From: Hesseltinella vesiculosa
Taxonomy: Eukaryota; Mucoromycota; Mucoromycetes; Mucorales; Cunninghamellaceae
DNA length: 64,000 bases
Assembly (NCBI GenBank): GCA_002104935.1
Contig: MCGT01000002.1
Coordinates: 868,001 to 932,000, forward strand
Direction of reading: 5' to 3'
Positions 46,561 to 59,219 of this stretch are shown here, piece by piece. The translations under genes and the position numbers were made by a program. The notes under the pieces were generated by a model, which was not told where the DNA came from, did not search any database, and worked only from the letters and a program-made list of their open reading frames with translations. Position 1 is the stretch's first letter. The number at the start of each line of letters is the position of its first letter.

Positions 46561-47560
46561 ACAGCAGCCCCTTGCCTCACTCCCTTTACGCTTTATGCCT
46601 GATATGATCTTGTCTCTAGTCACAGTACTGTATAGCCATTTTTTTTACATCATACCTCCGTTTGTACTAAACTTCGGCCTCGGCCCTCGCTTTTGCTTCT
46701 CACTCCCGGAAAGCTGCTTGGGATCAACGAGTAAAGAGGATTTATGGGCTCCCCCAACCAGTAAGCTTGGCGCTGCGGTTGTATCCTCCACAGGTTCTGT
46801 GTTATGACGTGGCCATAACTCGTCATTTTGCACTCGTATGCAAAATCTGCAGTCCATCATGGTGTGAGCTTTGATGGCATAAGTATCGGCACCATCCCAC
46901 CAGCCAAAATGAAACGATGAAAAAGTGGGTCGCTTCAATGTCCGGCCTCAACCGCTTCCACTTTTTTTTTTTGGATTGCGATTCTATTCTACCAAAGAAT
47001 CGTCCTGGCTGCAGTCATTGTGGTTAATGTCTAGACTGCGATGGCATTGATTTACTCGACATCCTCATTTAAACAAAAGCGATCGAGAGGCAGCGACTGA
47101 CTCCCATGGCACCAAGCTCTCTTTATCAAGAACTTGTCCCTCTGAAGAACAAAGTACCCCATCCATGATGTCCAATATGTCCAATATTCATCTGACATCA
47201 GCAATGGCAACTTAGGGAACTCCGGTAGCCAATGCACGATCCCATCTTGAAGAACGTGCCCTGCCCTGGATAATGACGCTGTTGCTGACCGCGAATGGGT
47301 GATATCTGTCAAGTGCCTGTGCAATACCTGTCCGTTCTCAACTGTATACACCTGCTCTTGCGACCAGTCTGGCCACCAGAAGCGCGACGCTACGCCGAAT
47401 GAACGAAAAAAGAGCATGAAAGAGATCAGCTGCAACTCGCAAAGGAGCCTAACCAGGACCATCCTCAATGGGTCGCCTTTGACGACTGTCGCTGTCGATG
47501 CTTCCGTGAAGTACCATGGCTGCTCACATCAATCAATGAAGCGACTCCTTGTCGTCTAGC
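46561..47560 (-). other. Unrecognised minus-strand open stretches
   Basis: A 138-codon frame (47468-47052) has protein-like, Trp-rich composition (SRFWWPDWSQEQVYTV; SDEYWTYWTSWMGYF), and another (46938-46645) begins FSSFHFGWWDGADTYA. They could be exons of one gene joined by an intron after NEDV (GTAAAT near 47050), but no family is recognised. The first part of this interval is the 3' flank of the MFS gene. Confidence 0.25.
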
Positions 47561-47749
47561 CAACCATCTTGCCTGCCTCCACTACCTGCAAAAATCAATA
47601 AAAATGGATAACTCTCCTACGCCTTGATCATGTGGGCTATCGGTGAAGCAGCAGTGAGTCAAGTAAACGGATGGCACACCTGGGCTTTGTTGGCATCTTT
47701 GTTTACTGATGACAAATAACCTGAATATTCAAGTGTGCGCTTTTTTTTA

Positions 47750-49200
47750 GGCAGTTTGACGCCACACGTCGGACACATCCCCTCCTCTGATGTCAACGAT
47801 TTGTTTCCCCGCGCTGAACAGCATCGAAAAGGCAAGTGGAAAAAGCGGCATGGTCACAAGATCTGCAAATCTCATGGTTGTCCATCTTTTTTTTTTTTTT
47901 TTTTTTTTTGAATTCAAGTGTCACGGCTGAAATGGTTAATCTAACGGTGGCAGGCGACTTGATCTCCCAGGCACTGGCACCGTTGTTTTGGGGCTCAATC
48001 TCCGACGTGATGGGCCGCCGCTCGGTGTTCAGGGAAACAATGACAATGTTCTTTGGCGTGTATTGGGTTGGGGATAGTGTAAACGAATGGCGGCATATTG
48101 GTTTCTGAGGTGCTCTGTTCGTTTGGCTCATGTTTGTTATTTCCTGTTGATGTCAGCGTGGCCAGTGACATCGCAACACCTGAAAAGTTAAGATCTTTTT
48201 ATTCTCAAAATGGGATGCGCCCTCGAGGGATTTTTGCTTGGCCCAATGTATTTTTTTTTTTGTTATAATTATTACAATGGTGCGGTAGTCTTTATGGGTA
48301 TGACAGCATGGGTAAGCTTTTGGGGTAAAAAAGATCTCGGGGTAAAAGGCAAAATAAGGCTAACCTCATCTCGTTTTTTTTTTTTTTCCCTTCCATGCTT
48401 CATCATGTAGGCACCGTGGTTGGTCAGAAAAAGGGTGGGGCTATTGCTGGGAACATTTCTTGGACGTGATGCTGGGAAAAAAATAACAATCGAGTGACCA
48501 AATTTGGGAAGCGTGGGTGGTTGACGATTTTTTTTTCTTTGTTGATGCAGGTGGACCATTTGGATCCTGTTGATCCTGACAAGCATGGCATTGTCGATGG
48601 TGGTTATGATTGTGTCATAGACGCTACGCAGGTTAGTACGTCATGGTGAGGCTGCTGTCAATCTAACCCAAGGGTGGCAGCGCAGACAACAGATCAAGAA
48701 ACATAGTGTGGCGTCGGTGGCGCCGTCACCAAATGCCGCCGATCGTTTCAGGACAGCGCTGTTGCTCCTCGGCCGTCTGGAGCTGAACCATCTCCCTCTT
48801 GCTCATTTACAATGGTCAGCGCTCTGCATGCTATTGTTACCGGTACTTCATGACATCGAACCTGTGGTGGTTTGCAAGCGGAACGTCTCGCGACAATGCC
48901 GGCGTGGCCCAAGCATGGCTGGTTTGCTGTCAACGCTTTGTTTTTAGTGTCCTGTGGTCTGGGAGTGCTATGGCGGACAGTCCCCAGTTCTGATCCATCG
49001 ATTACTAAGAAAGCTGGTGGGTCAGTATCCAAAAAAAGGAGGGATTGCGGCAAACAGTCATTTGGTGCGTTGCTATGCATGTAATGGCATCTCTCTCTCT
49101 TTTTTTTTTAGAGCTGTTGCCACAGCGATGTCTTGAATGGGATGGGCGTTGGTTGGTTCGCAGTAAGGATGAAACACTTTTTTTTATGCAGAAGGAACCG
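47750..49200 (+). pseudogene. Decayed tandem copy of the MFS transporter
   Basis: Pieces in changing frames align with the intact MFS gene: STICFPALNSIEK (47790) with SIYFPALNEIE; VTAEMVNLTVAGDLISQALA and FWGSISDVMGRRSV (47925-48030) with the motif A region; VASDIATPEK (48160); GGAIAGNISW (48440); WTIWILLILTSMAL (48550) and a WQRRQQIKKH segment (48675). Stops and frameshifts separate them. The copy shares intron positions with its parent, including one after the FPALN exon where the donor here reads GCAAGT. Clearly non-functional. Confidence 0.75.
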
Positions 49201-49784
49201 ATCGTGCAGTAGGCAAACTTGGGAATGGATACTCCTTTTTTATGTGATAATGATTCATCGTATCCGTTTCATTATGAATGGACATGACTGTCGCAGCTGG
49301 CCCCAACGTCGACGAACGTATGGCTGTGCGAGGTCTGGGATTGATTTGGGTCGACTTCCAACAATCTCAAATAAAAAAGAATTTTGCAGATCGACTCCAT
49401 TTGGGCTTATCAAATGATCCAAGGATATGTGCCATATCAAAGACTCGCTGGCTAGGCCATAACGTGGGTAAAGTTACCTTTTTTGACCCATGTGGAGACA
49501 TCACTTTGTCACCAAAAAAAGCTTAATTTTCGATCATTTTTTTATTTTTTATTTTTTGAGCAGAAAAGAAGGAATGCTTAATCAATAGGCAAAAGGCATG
49601 GTTCAAATGAAATAAAAGGTACTATACAACTACATGAAAAGAAAAGCAAAAAAGTATGACAGGACATAAAACGATGAGATCTGGTGGCCATCCAAGAGAT
49701 GCGGCGCGGGGTAATGGTATATGATACAATCCAAAAAAAAATGCGGGGATAAAAAGCGAGAGGAGAGGGGGATACTAATAAGGA
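49201..49784. other. Intergenic DNA, no gene seen
   Basis: Short frames (49278-49526 and others) show no family features. The right half is the A-rich 3' flank of the minus-strand bHLH gene. Confidence 0.4.
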
Positions 49785-51303
49785 TTATTGCAAGTCTGAA
49801 GATGGACGACAGGTTAATCGAGTCAGTTCAGGGGCCATGTTTAATCCAATACTCAGGTCTTGGCTATCTTTCATCATCATCATTGGTTCTATAAAAATAG
49901 ATGGAAGTTAGCAAGTTGGTTCTTTTTCGTCGCGCGCTTTTGAAGAGCCGGGCTAATATTTGGTAAAACCCTAAACCAACCTCCTCAATGTGATTTTTTT
50001 TTTTTCGTTGGGGGGATTTGCCGATCATTTTCCTTGTTTTCACCCATTGCCCAGTGAGAAAATGAGACTTACGAGGACATTGTTCCAATTTTGACAACAG
50101 CATTTTACTTTGGTGGACAGAGAACATGGGTGGTTGTACAGACATGGTAGGATGATCTTGCCAAGTTGAGGACGGGCGCGTGGGATCTTGCCAAATAGCG
50201 GAGGCAAAGGAGGAGAGGCTGGTGGATTGGGGTTGGGGCATAGGAGGTTGTCGAAGAGGTTGTTGAGGCATGGATGTAACAGGGAGCATATGAGGTTGAG
50301 GTGGTGGGGGTGTGACGGGCAGGGCAGTGATCATCTGCTGAGAGACAGAGGACAATGAGGGTGTAGGAGAAACCAGCTTGGAGGGGATGGGGGAGGCAGT
50401 GGGATGGTTGGAATAAGAATAGGCTGGGGCGGGCTGAGCGTCCGTAGGTTCAGGGGTGGATGCAGTCAATTGGTCGTCGAGGTCGAGCTTGGGTTGGGGT
50501 TCATGTTTCATTTCTTCGTCACTTTCGTTCTCTTCTTCCAGCTGCCCAGTGGTCAGGTGAGTCAATTGCTTCAGCAACTGGCGATTGGTATGACGTAGCT
50601 CCTTGATCTCATATCTGTATTTTTCTTCTTTTTGCAGCGCCTCTTTCACTGGTGAAAGGTAAACAAAGAAGGGGTCATGTGAACAACTTTCTTTTTTTGT
50701 TTGTTTTGAGTGGCACTTACCAAAAGCAAGCGTTCGTTCAATGATGGTTCCTTTGGAAGGACGGGTATCATTGTGAAGGTTGGGTAACAAATGGGCCAGT
50801 TGCTGGAAACGACTATTCAATCCTTCACGTCTAGCTCGTTCAATGGCGTTGTGCTCTGCACGTTTTTCAGCTTTGGATTGCACTCTACAACAAACGACAT
50901 CAGTGGCTGGTTTTCATGCTTCTTTCTTTACCTTTTGTTCATGGTCAAGGAGTCACGACGAGAGGAATCATAGATGGCTAATAGGCAAAAAGATAATAAA
51001 AGACATGAGTTTTTCAATTGCTGCGGTGAGAGACAGGAGAAGGGGGGGGCAAGAGAGAGTCTTTCTATTACCTTGACGCTGTTGCTGCTGTGGTTGTTGC
51101 TGCTGATACAAGAAAGCTTGTTGTTGTTGTAAAAACTGGTGATATTGCTGTTGGCTGGCAGCCGGCATATCAGACTGGAGCTGGGGAAAGGAGTACATGA
51201 CAGGTATAGGCGTCACTGGGCTAGAAGAGGTGGTGGGAGAGGCAGATCCGGCAGGGTAAAAGGGGTAAGGTGACATACTATTGAATTGCGTATTGGTATT
51301 CAT
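49785..51303 (-). CDS. bHLH transcription factor (Max/USF-like basic region)
   Basis: Five minus-strand exons (51303-51072, 50977-50932, 50884-50721, 50648-50073, 49888-49785) give 373 residues. The N-terminus is rich in S, P and Q with several short Q-runs. The bHLH begins KRAEHNAIERARREGLNSRF and continues FQQLAHLLPNL, SKGTIIERTLAFVKEAL, then a leucine-containing coiled coil (EIKELRHTNRQLLKQLTHL). His-5, Glu-9 and Arg-13 of the basic region predict CACGTG (E-box) binding. A proline-rich low-complexity tail follows. The final exon is short, with four consecutive Met codons. Targets are unknown. It is unlike the bHLH at 3489, which has a much longer loop. Confidence 0.87.
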
Positions 51304-52686
51304 TTTTGGGGTCAGATTGGTATAAAGTAGAGAGGAATTGTAGAAAAAAAAAGGGGGAGTGAAAAAGGAAGAAAAAAAAAAAAAGAGAACTGAAAAAAAA
51401 AGGTCCAGCCTTTATAAGCCGGCGGAGATGGAAAACAAAGTTCAGCAGGTAAAAGAACAAAAAGTCATGGGTCTCGTTTTTGACTCTCCATTGAATCTCT
51501 TTGTTCTCCCTCTCCCCCAAATCAAACCATGCTATTTTTTATCAATCAAGATCCATTATTGTAAACTGAGTGTTTTGTGCCACTGGAAAAAAAAGCACGA
51601 AAAACGAGAGATCGCGGCCTTGCTGAAAACACGCCTGCCTGCGCTTGCATTTGAAATAGTGAACCACAGACAAAGACAAAATGAAAAAAAGAGGGAGGCC
51701 CTGCTTTTTGACAAAAAAAAAAAAGGAGCACAGAACAACTTTTGGAAAATAAACAAGCTTTCCTTTTTTCGCTTCTGTGTGACTCGGTCACGCCTTTTAA
51801 AGTGATGCCGAGAGATTACAGTGGAAAAAGGGGGGAGGCCATCAGCTGTGTCACTTTTTTCTTCTTCGGGCCATACATTTAAACCAGTTCGTTACACCGC
51901 GACGACGCACGAGCCAATTGGGTGAGTGCATACAAAAACAACTTTATTGGGTAATGAATTCAAGGAGATCAGCGACCCAGAAAAAAAAACCCATCCTCGG
52001 ATGTGTGTTTAATTTGGTCAAGGGTTTTTATTTTTTTAACAAAATGAATCATGGGGTTTATCCATCTGTCGATCGAAATTCCCATGATCCAAATCTTTTA
52101 AGCGTTTCTTGTAGCGCGACCAGATGATAGGGTGATACCAATTGGCAAGCCAAGGAAATCCAGGGCTGGTTCTTTTTTATATGTTTTATATTTTTTATTT
52201 CTTTATGTTGATGTCAAATCGAAACAGCATAATTAGCTTCTTTTTTTTTTCTTGCAAGTGCATGAGCAACGTCCAAAAAAAAAAAAAAAAAAAGTGAGAG
52301 AACAAGAGAACAAAGAGATGGAATGCATGCATTTCAGTCGCTTTGCCTCGATGACAAAAAAGGAAGGTCGGTGAGGAGGTGGAAAAAATAAGGGGGGACA
52401 AAAAAAAGTATGCAGGGCAAAAAGAGGGTTTCTTGGTGCTCTGTTTTTTTTGAAATGAGAAAAAAAAATGAAGTGGCCTAGAGACATGTGTATAAAAAAA
52501 AAACTATATGGGCAATGGCAATAAGAAACAAAAGGGAAAAATGCAATTAAAGAAGAGGGGAGTGAGGTATCATAAACAAGAAAAAAACCATGAAAAAAAA
52601 TTGAACCCAATGGATGTTGAGCAGCACCAAGGATCAGGGGGACGAAAAAAAAAAAAAGGAGGTATGACCAAAGGACGCTGGGCGCT
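51304..52686. other. Long intergenic region, purine/T-run rich
   Basis: Upstream region of the bHLH gene, then 3' flank of the C2H2 gene. Many A-runs on the plus strand; no gene recognised. Confidence 0.4.
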
Positions 52687-53736
52687 TTAGGCGTACGAGG
52701 GCACACAGGCCGAATGAAGGGACGAGGGACCTTGATTTTTTTCCTTGGTGGTGTGACGATGGATACGGATGTGCTGGTTAAGATTGTCAGATCGGGAGAA
52801 TCGCTTGGAGCATGATTGGTAAGGGCATTCAAAGGCTATTTAAAGAAAAAAGAAAGTCAGAATAAAAAAAGACCAGGTCATGGGGGAGATGAAGACGGTG
52901 ACACATAGGAAAAGGCTGGTCCAAAAAAAAAAACCAAGGAACCCTCCGTCTTTGTGCGTGGGTGACAAAGGGAAAAAGGACTTACGTTTTTCCAAGGTAT
53001 GGATGGAGCGGATATGGCGTTTGAGATGCTCGGAACGCTTGAAAACTTTCCCACAATCGTCATGCTTGCAGGTAAACATCTTGGCAAACCCACCAGCAGG
53101 ATGACTCGACACGCGGCGACCTCGGGATCGGCATTGTTTGACCTTGCCATTCTTGCCGATCTTGACGTCGGGCTTGGGCTTGTCTTGGGCTTGATCCAAT
53201 GGAAGGTCAGCTGAGGGGAAGGTGACCATGGCGTCGGAGGGAGGCGAGTTGCTAGCGACGGTAGCGGTGGGGAAGATCGAAGTAGGGGCTTGGTAGGGTG
53301 GCAACAGCGTGGACATCATGTCACCAGCCGAATAAGACATGGACCGAGGAGCAGTATGGCAAGGAGACGAGGCAGATGAGGGGTAGTAGATGGACATCAT
53401 GTCATTAGGCGACAAGTAATCCATCATTTGCGCGTTGCCATAGTAAGTGGTAGCTTGCTCGATCATGCTCATACGGCGCTTGGGATCATCCAAAGGGTGG
53501 TGAGGAGCAGATTGGAAGTAGGAATAATCTTCATAATGACTGGTAGGGGAGGGCGTGGGCTGTTCATAGTCGGACAGGCTGGACTCACTGTTGTTGGAAA
53601 GCAAATCAGCATAGCTGAATCGACGCATGTAGTCCACAGTGTCTTTTTGTTGGCCGACAGGCGTGCTGGACAGATCCATAGGATCAAAGGAGGGAGTGAG
53701 TTGTTGAGATTGGAATTCGTGAATGGGGGAGTACAT
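52687..53736 (-). CDS. C2H2 zinc-finger transcription factor, Msn2/4-like
   Basis: Two minus-strand exons (53736-52986, 52835-52687) give 299 residues. Two adjacent C2H2 fingers are at the C-terminus: FTCKHDDCGKVFKRSEHLKR then HIRSIHTLEK, and FECPYQSCSKRFSRSDNLNQ then HIRIH. The RSEHLKRH and RSDNLNQH recognition helices are those of the Msn2/Msn4/Seb1-type stress regulators, which bind CCCCT elements. The intron falls in the linker between the fingers. The N-terminal 200 residues are rich in S, P, Y and M, with candidate phosphorylation sites. A stress-response role is inferred from finger similarity only. Confidence 0.85.
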
Positions 53737-55402
53737 GATTGGATCAAAAGTAAGCTAGAAAGAAACAGCGTCAGTCGCTTGAAGTGATTTTGCTTGGACA
53801 GCCTTACCTAATTAAATGGGGGAAAGAGAATCAAAGAATTACTTTTTTAAAAAAAAGAAAGGTAGGAGATGCAAGAGAGGAATGAATGCAAAAGTAAAAG
53901 AGGATTAAAAAAGATTAAAAGAGAGGATGGGAAGAAGGAAAGAAGAATAACGAGAAAGAAAAAAAAAAGACTGAGATGTTTGCCCTTTTTATAAATCGGG
54001 ATGGTCAAGCAAAAATGCACGCGCTCTGATTGGCTCATTGTATCTGTTGAAGCTTGAAATTTTAGTGTAACGATTTGGTGACTGATTTGCATAAATCACG
54101 TCGTTAACGTACGCTTTTTGTTGGCATTTGCTCAATTAGGCTTTTTTTCATGGTCAGCATCCAAAATCGGCATCGTTCTTTTTCGTTGAAAAAAAAGGAG
54201 ACATCTCTTTACAAGGCAAAAAAAGTGCTTACCATCACAAACCTAGCACTCCACAATGAGCTTTCCTTTTTGTGCATATCGCCTCTCTTTGGGATTAATA
54301 TAAAAAAAATAGGGGACATTGCCCGTTATCATTCTTTTTTTTTTTTTTGGGTTGCCATGGCAACCTCGCTTCCAATTGCCATACAAAGAAAATCATGGTG
54401 GAATGATGCTTTCCACAGGGGTGATGCCTTCTCACAATGAAGATTGACCTGAGCAGCCAAGAAAAAAAAATGGCCACACAAAAATCCTGGTCAATGGGAC
54501 CGATCGACAAAAAAGAAATCGATGAAACTTGCTTAGCCATTCTATTTTATTTTTATTTTTATTTTTTCCAAATGAGCATTCATGTCCTCTTTTTATGTAG
54601 TAAATTGATGAATAGCCCATTTTTATGATATGCTACCGAGATCTTCACAGTGTCTTTAATGAACTCCTTGGTGAACGCTCCACAGGACCTCCTACAAAAC
54701 TCCTTGCCTTTTACTGTTTTTGACAAGCACGAACCCTGTCACCAGGTGACGTGGGCATTGCTATTCTCGAGGTTTTAAAGTTTCTTCTTACAAAAGGACC
54801 TTTCTATAAATAGCATAATTAGCGACTTGCTTTTTTTTTTTTTTTTTTTACTTCGAGCATTGGGCATCGTACAATTGTTTTAGGCTTGGATAATTAAGTG
54901 AGAGTGATGGGCAAAGGGGATGGGAAAATAGGGGGAGCGAAGCCTGACAGAAACGTTGGTGAGATCATCGACCTGTTTTGGGAAGTTGACCTTGCTTGTC
55001 ATATTTTTTCTCGAGTCAAGGCGGCCTTGACAGTTTTTTTTTATCCGTCAATTTATATAGGGGTAAGTTGACATTGATTGATAGGTGATCTCTCAAGTGA
55101 GTATTTTTGAAAAAAAAGCCTCATTCATGACAACATCCCTAGGTATGACTTTTTCCTCCCTCGTCATTCACGACCTGTTTGCAGTAGTTCGTTTATGCAG
55201 CCAAGTTGATCCTCTCTTTCGGTTTTTTCCTTGTCCATTTTAGTTCATCGAAATCGTGCTCCCATTGCTTCCTTGCTCTCTCTTGGAAATGAAAAAAAAA
55301 TTTGGGCCATCCAACTTGAAATTTCTTTCATGGTGGTACAACAATGCACATTACCTCGGGCTTGGCTTTTGTATTCTCTTTTTTATTTCTGACACGCTCT
55401 GT
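53737..55402. other. Long upstream region of the C2H2 gene
   Basis: About 1.6 kb with no recognised gene on either strand. A T-run of about 20 lies near 54830-54850. A long regulatory region would suit a stress regulator, but this is speculation. Confidence 0.4.
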
Positions 55403-58077
55403 TCATGCCGACGTCGACCCTAGCAACCGCTGTTCCTCCTCCAAATCTTCCGCTGCTTCGGCATTGTTTCTTGGTCGTTTGCACAGGGACACCAGGCCAC
55501 CAAGCAGGAACACCACCAGAAACGCCCACTGCAAATAATAAAACAACAGCCCGAGAAACGGCGTGTCAATACCCACACGGTCAATCAAGATCGATGAGGC
55601 TGTTGGAGTGCAGATGTCTAAAAATAAAAACAGTAAACAACGATCAGCCTGAGAAACTTCCTATAAAGAATCACACGAACGCCCCTCTTTTTTTTTTTTT
55701 TTTTTTTCGCTCGCTCTTCACTCCTGGGATACAACGCGCAGCGGTTTTTTCTCCTCCTATTTTCATTTCCCCCTTTTTTCCTATCGCTCGAGCGGATCAT
55801 CTCGGTGTTCTACACTCTCGGGTTTACCGATGGGTGCTTGCAAATCACACGGTAAAATGGCTTCTTGATGGTCACTACAATCCCGTCGATCTCCTATTGT
55901 ATAGTTGCACTAAAAAATAAAATGCATGTCAGTTGATTACCTTCTGCCCTGCACCTTGATAAAACTCTATGACACTCTCACAAAAAAAAAGGTCTTACAT
56001 AGACTTGGCTACCAAAATGAGCATAGCCAGGGACAACGGTCGTGCTGACCACGTAGTTCAAGGCGAGGAGATTGAGTGTCAAGAAAACTGTCATCACCAA
56101 CAGCCCCTGTGGAGCTGTCCCACCTTGACGAATCTTGTACAAATTCAGCCATAAGAACCGGATCCCAATGTTCACCAGTCCCGAGATCGTGGCCATAAAA
56201 AAGTAGAGAATCAGGATCACCATAAAAACATAGTCCAATGGGAACAACTATAAAAATCAAGTCAATATGCTAAAGGTCCAAAAAAGTGCTCGTCTCTTTT
56301 TGGTAAGCTACACAAGCACAAAAACAAAAACAAAAAAAAAAAACAGAGCACAAGAAGGTCCACACTGACCCACCACCTCCCTTTTTTTCTCTCTTTTGTT
56401 CACCTCCCTAAATAGCACATTTCTTACTTTGGACAAGTTGACAAAGATGAAATTCACCGGGTTGAACAATTTTGGATGCGTGATAATATAGCCACATTGA
56501 CTACCACAAAGAGACGACGACACCTTGTCGACGCTGTGCAGAAAATAGCGGTCAATGTCGATCCATAAGCGCGCCATTCTCGCTTCCTTACATGGTCAGG
56601 AACATGGAGAACACTATCACCAAAGACAAGATCAAACCAAGAGTGCCAATGGCAGCCTACCATGTTGATAATAACAAAAGGTTGATCGGGCATTTCTCTT
56701 TGTTCCGTTGCCTTGTTTGGCACCTTGCTCTGCTGCACGCTCCCCTATTTTTTGGTTGTTTTCCACTTGCCTCCAAAGGTCTGAAAAAGCGTGATATCCG
56801 TTTCCATAGCCCACGTTGATCTTCTTCGATGCTTTGCCGTCGTCGTAACAAGATTCTATCCCGAGGATGTCAAAATAAAAATCAACACATGACTCGACCC
56901 TGACTCCCAGTCTGTCTATTACCTTTCTTGATCTTCCAAGTTTTCCATGGATCGGTAATCGTGTGTGGTCATGACTTTGTTCGTGCCCGAGTATTTTGAT
57001 TGAAGAATGCGCTGATGTTCACGGATCACCACCAATTGGTCGTTCACGTCTTCTTCTTCTTCTTCTAAACCTCGTTTGCCTTTGATCATGGCTATTGGCA
57101 AAAGCGACAATCCAGGTGCCTTAAAGTAGACATGAATTTCCATTTGCATAATGTCTTTTTTTTCCAGTCCATTGTACTTACGGTGTAGCCGACAAATATG
57201 AACATGCCCATCACACCAAGGCACGCAACCACAAATGTCAATGTCTTTTCGGCCACTGGAGCAACAGAGAATCATGAGTTCCCTGAAAGTGGATCTACTC
57301 CCTCCTCTCTCTTATTTTCTCCACATGGGACATGTCATTACTTGTTTCTTGTAGAATGGCCTTGAACCAATCCAGATCCCATTCAGGAGGTGGTCGATCA
57401 GGTTTGATGAATACAGCAAAGAGCAGTAAAAACAGAGAGATCAAGACAAAGAACGAGGTGTACTTGAAGGCATTCTTGATCCGTTCACCGTGGTTGATAT
57501 CAATATCTTCTTCTTCAAAGTAAAAATAAGCAAATGGAATCAAGAAGAAGCAGAAAAACGTAATACAACCATAGCACACTGAAAAAAAAAACGGAGCACG
57601 TGAGCACCCAGGCCGTTGACGTTCTCTGCTATCCAGAGCTTCTTACAATAATAAACCAACTGGACAGCGTCTTTCATTTGATCAACAGCTTCAGGTGTGG
57701 CCCAGTCATACTTCAGACCAGACGTTGGGTTGACCGTAGACGACACCAAAAATATATCCACAGGTAGAATTGCCAAGCAGCCCAGCACCAGCGCCAATGC
57801 AGTAATGGTGACGACCGTAGCAATCACATCCTTTTCATATTTGTGTTGGTAATGCCGTGTAAACAAGACACTAAACACAACAATTATCTATAATGTCATC
57901 CATAACATGCATCCACAACAATAACCGTATGAGTTTGAGTGCGTTTTTTTTCCCATTAAAAAAAGTTCACGTTCCTTGGCTCTTTTACTTAATCCCACTG
58001 AAATAGACAACGTCATTACTTACGGCGCAGACAAGGCCATAAATAGACCACGCTATACCAAGGATCGTAGATGGCAT
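55403..58077 (-). CDS. LMBRD1: LMBR1-domain lysosomal/vacuolar membrane protein (LMBRD1-like)
   Basis: A many-exon minus-strand gene. Exons 58077-58024 and 57887-57647 and the next from 57578 are clear. The protein starts MPSTILGIAWSIYGLVCA and continues VFSVLFTRHYQHKYEKDVIA, ILPVDIFLVSSTVNPTSGLK, FLIPFAYFYFEEED, AEKTLTFVVACLGVMGMFIF, APGLSLLPIAMIKGKRGLEE, AAIGTLGLILSLVIVFSMFL, NPVNFIFVNLSK and LDYVFMVILILYFFMATISG. It ends in a hydrophobic segment and a Glu-rich tail with EEEQRLLG. About nine membrane segments and the DIFLVSST motif identify the LMBR1 family. Animal LMBRD1 exports cobalamin from lysosomes; the fungal role is not established. One intron has a GC donor (56770). Exact 3' exons are less sure. 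Confidence 0.87.
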
Positions 58078-59219
58078 AAGGATTAAAAAAACAGCGATTG
58101 AACAATCAATCGTGAGTGAAAGAGGAGAACGAGAAGAAAAAAGAAAAAAAAAGATAACAGCTGAGCTTCAACCACCTCTTTCTTGTGTCGGGCATTGTCA
58201 AGCTGAAACAGGCGTGCTTAACTTTTTTTTTTTTTTTTTTTCATCACGTTTGAGCTCGATCCCATTGTCACTGGCTATTTCGGTTTTTATTTAAGCAGTA
58301 CTCGGTCTTAAGAACATGTTTCTTTTCTAGCGCATGGAAATTGAGCGGATATGCTGTCAAATGCATCTCAAGGTTTGTGAAAAGGTATGCCGAGCCGTCT
58401 GTGGCACGCATGCCTTGCCGACCTGTACATTGGGTCGTCTTACCACGATGGAGGAAATTGGGTTTCTGCAGCATCTGTTCTGCTAGCAGCGACAGGGTTG
58501 CTTTCTTTTTGCCAATGTGTGTGGGCAAAGCTGGGTTCAGCATGGGTTTTGCGAGCCAAGCCAAGCTGCCAGCGCAAAATTCATACCTGTAGGTGTGAAA
58601 TCGAGAGGATGTTGGCTGGGCAGCTTTTATCAATTGGTTTGATTTTTCCAACATCGTAGTCATTCATTAGCTTGTGCTCCCTTGTAAATTTTCCCAGCCC
58701 ATTTATTTCAAAAGTGCTGTACAGCATCAAGTCAGGTTTTTCAAAAATGAAAAGGACAAAAAATTCTACACCCACCACCGTTCGATTCCCAGCCCATCCA
58801 TGCTTGGTGGGTGTCGATCTTAGTACCACAACATCTGAGTGACGTACACAGTCAACTCTACCAAGACTCTCACCAAGCAACCTGACTTTTCAGGCAACCA
58901 AAACAGAGCCAAAATTCATCCTCCGCCGACCCCACCCATGGGTTCAGACAATGCAGAGCTGACCCTGCCTTTTGGGTGTTTTGAAATACCCAACGTCTCT
59001 TTATAACTGAACAGGGAACGGGGTTCCTTATTGTTTCTACTGTCCTGTAAACTCCTCTAAAAAATGGTTGCTGCACTTATCAAAGGGTAGGGACGGGAGA
59101 CCAGTTGTAGCGTTTGATTTTTTTTTTTTTTGCTTTTATCATTTTTCAATGTCGTCTATTGTGATGTATAAAACAAAGGAGAGGGAAGAGGTATGTTGGT
59201 TGTGATGTGTGGTGTGGTT
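58078..59219. other. Region with unassigned minus-strand open stretches
   Basis: Minus-strand frames at 59076-58870, 58880-58581 and 58663-58268 have partly protein-like sequence (VGVEFFVLFIFEKPDLML; YSTFEINGLGKFTREHKL; MRATDGSAYLFTNLEMHL). They might be exons of one gene, but no convincing splice sites or family were found. A T-run of about 20 lies at 58222-58241. Confidence 0.25.

Noticed and set aside
58770..58800. Possible tRNA T-arm (CGTTCGATTCC)
   Set aside because: No A box, anticodon arm or acceptor stem can be built around it.
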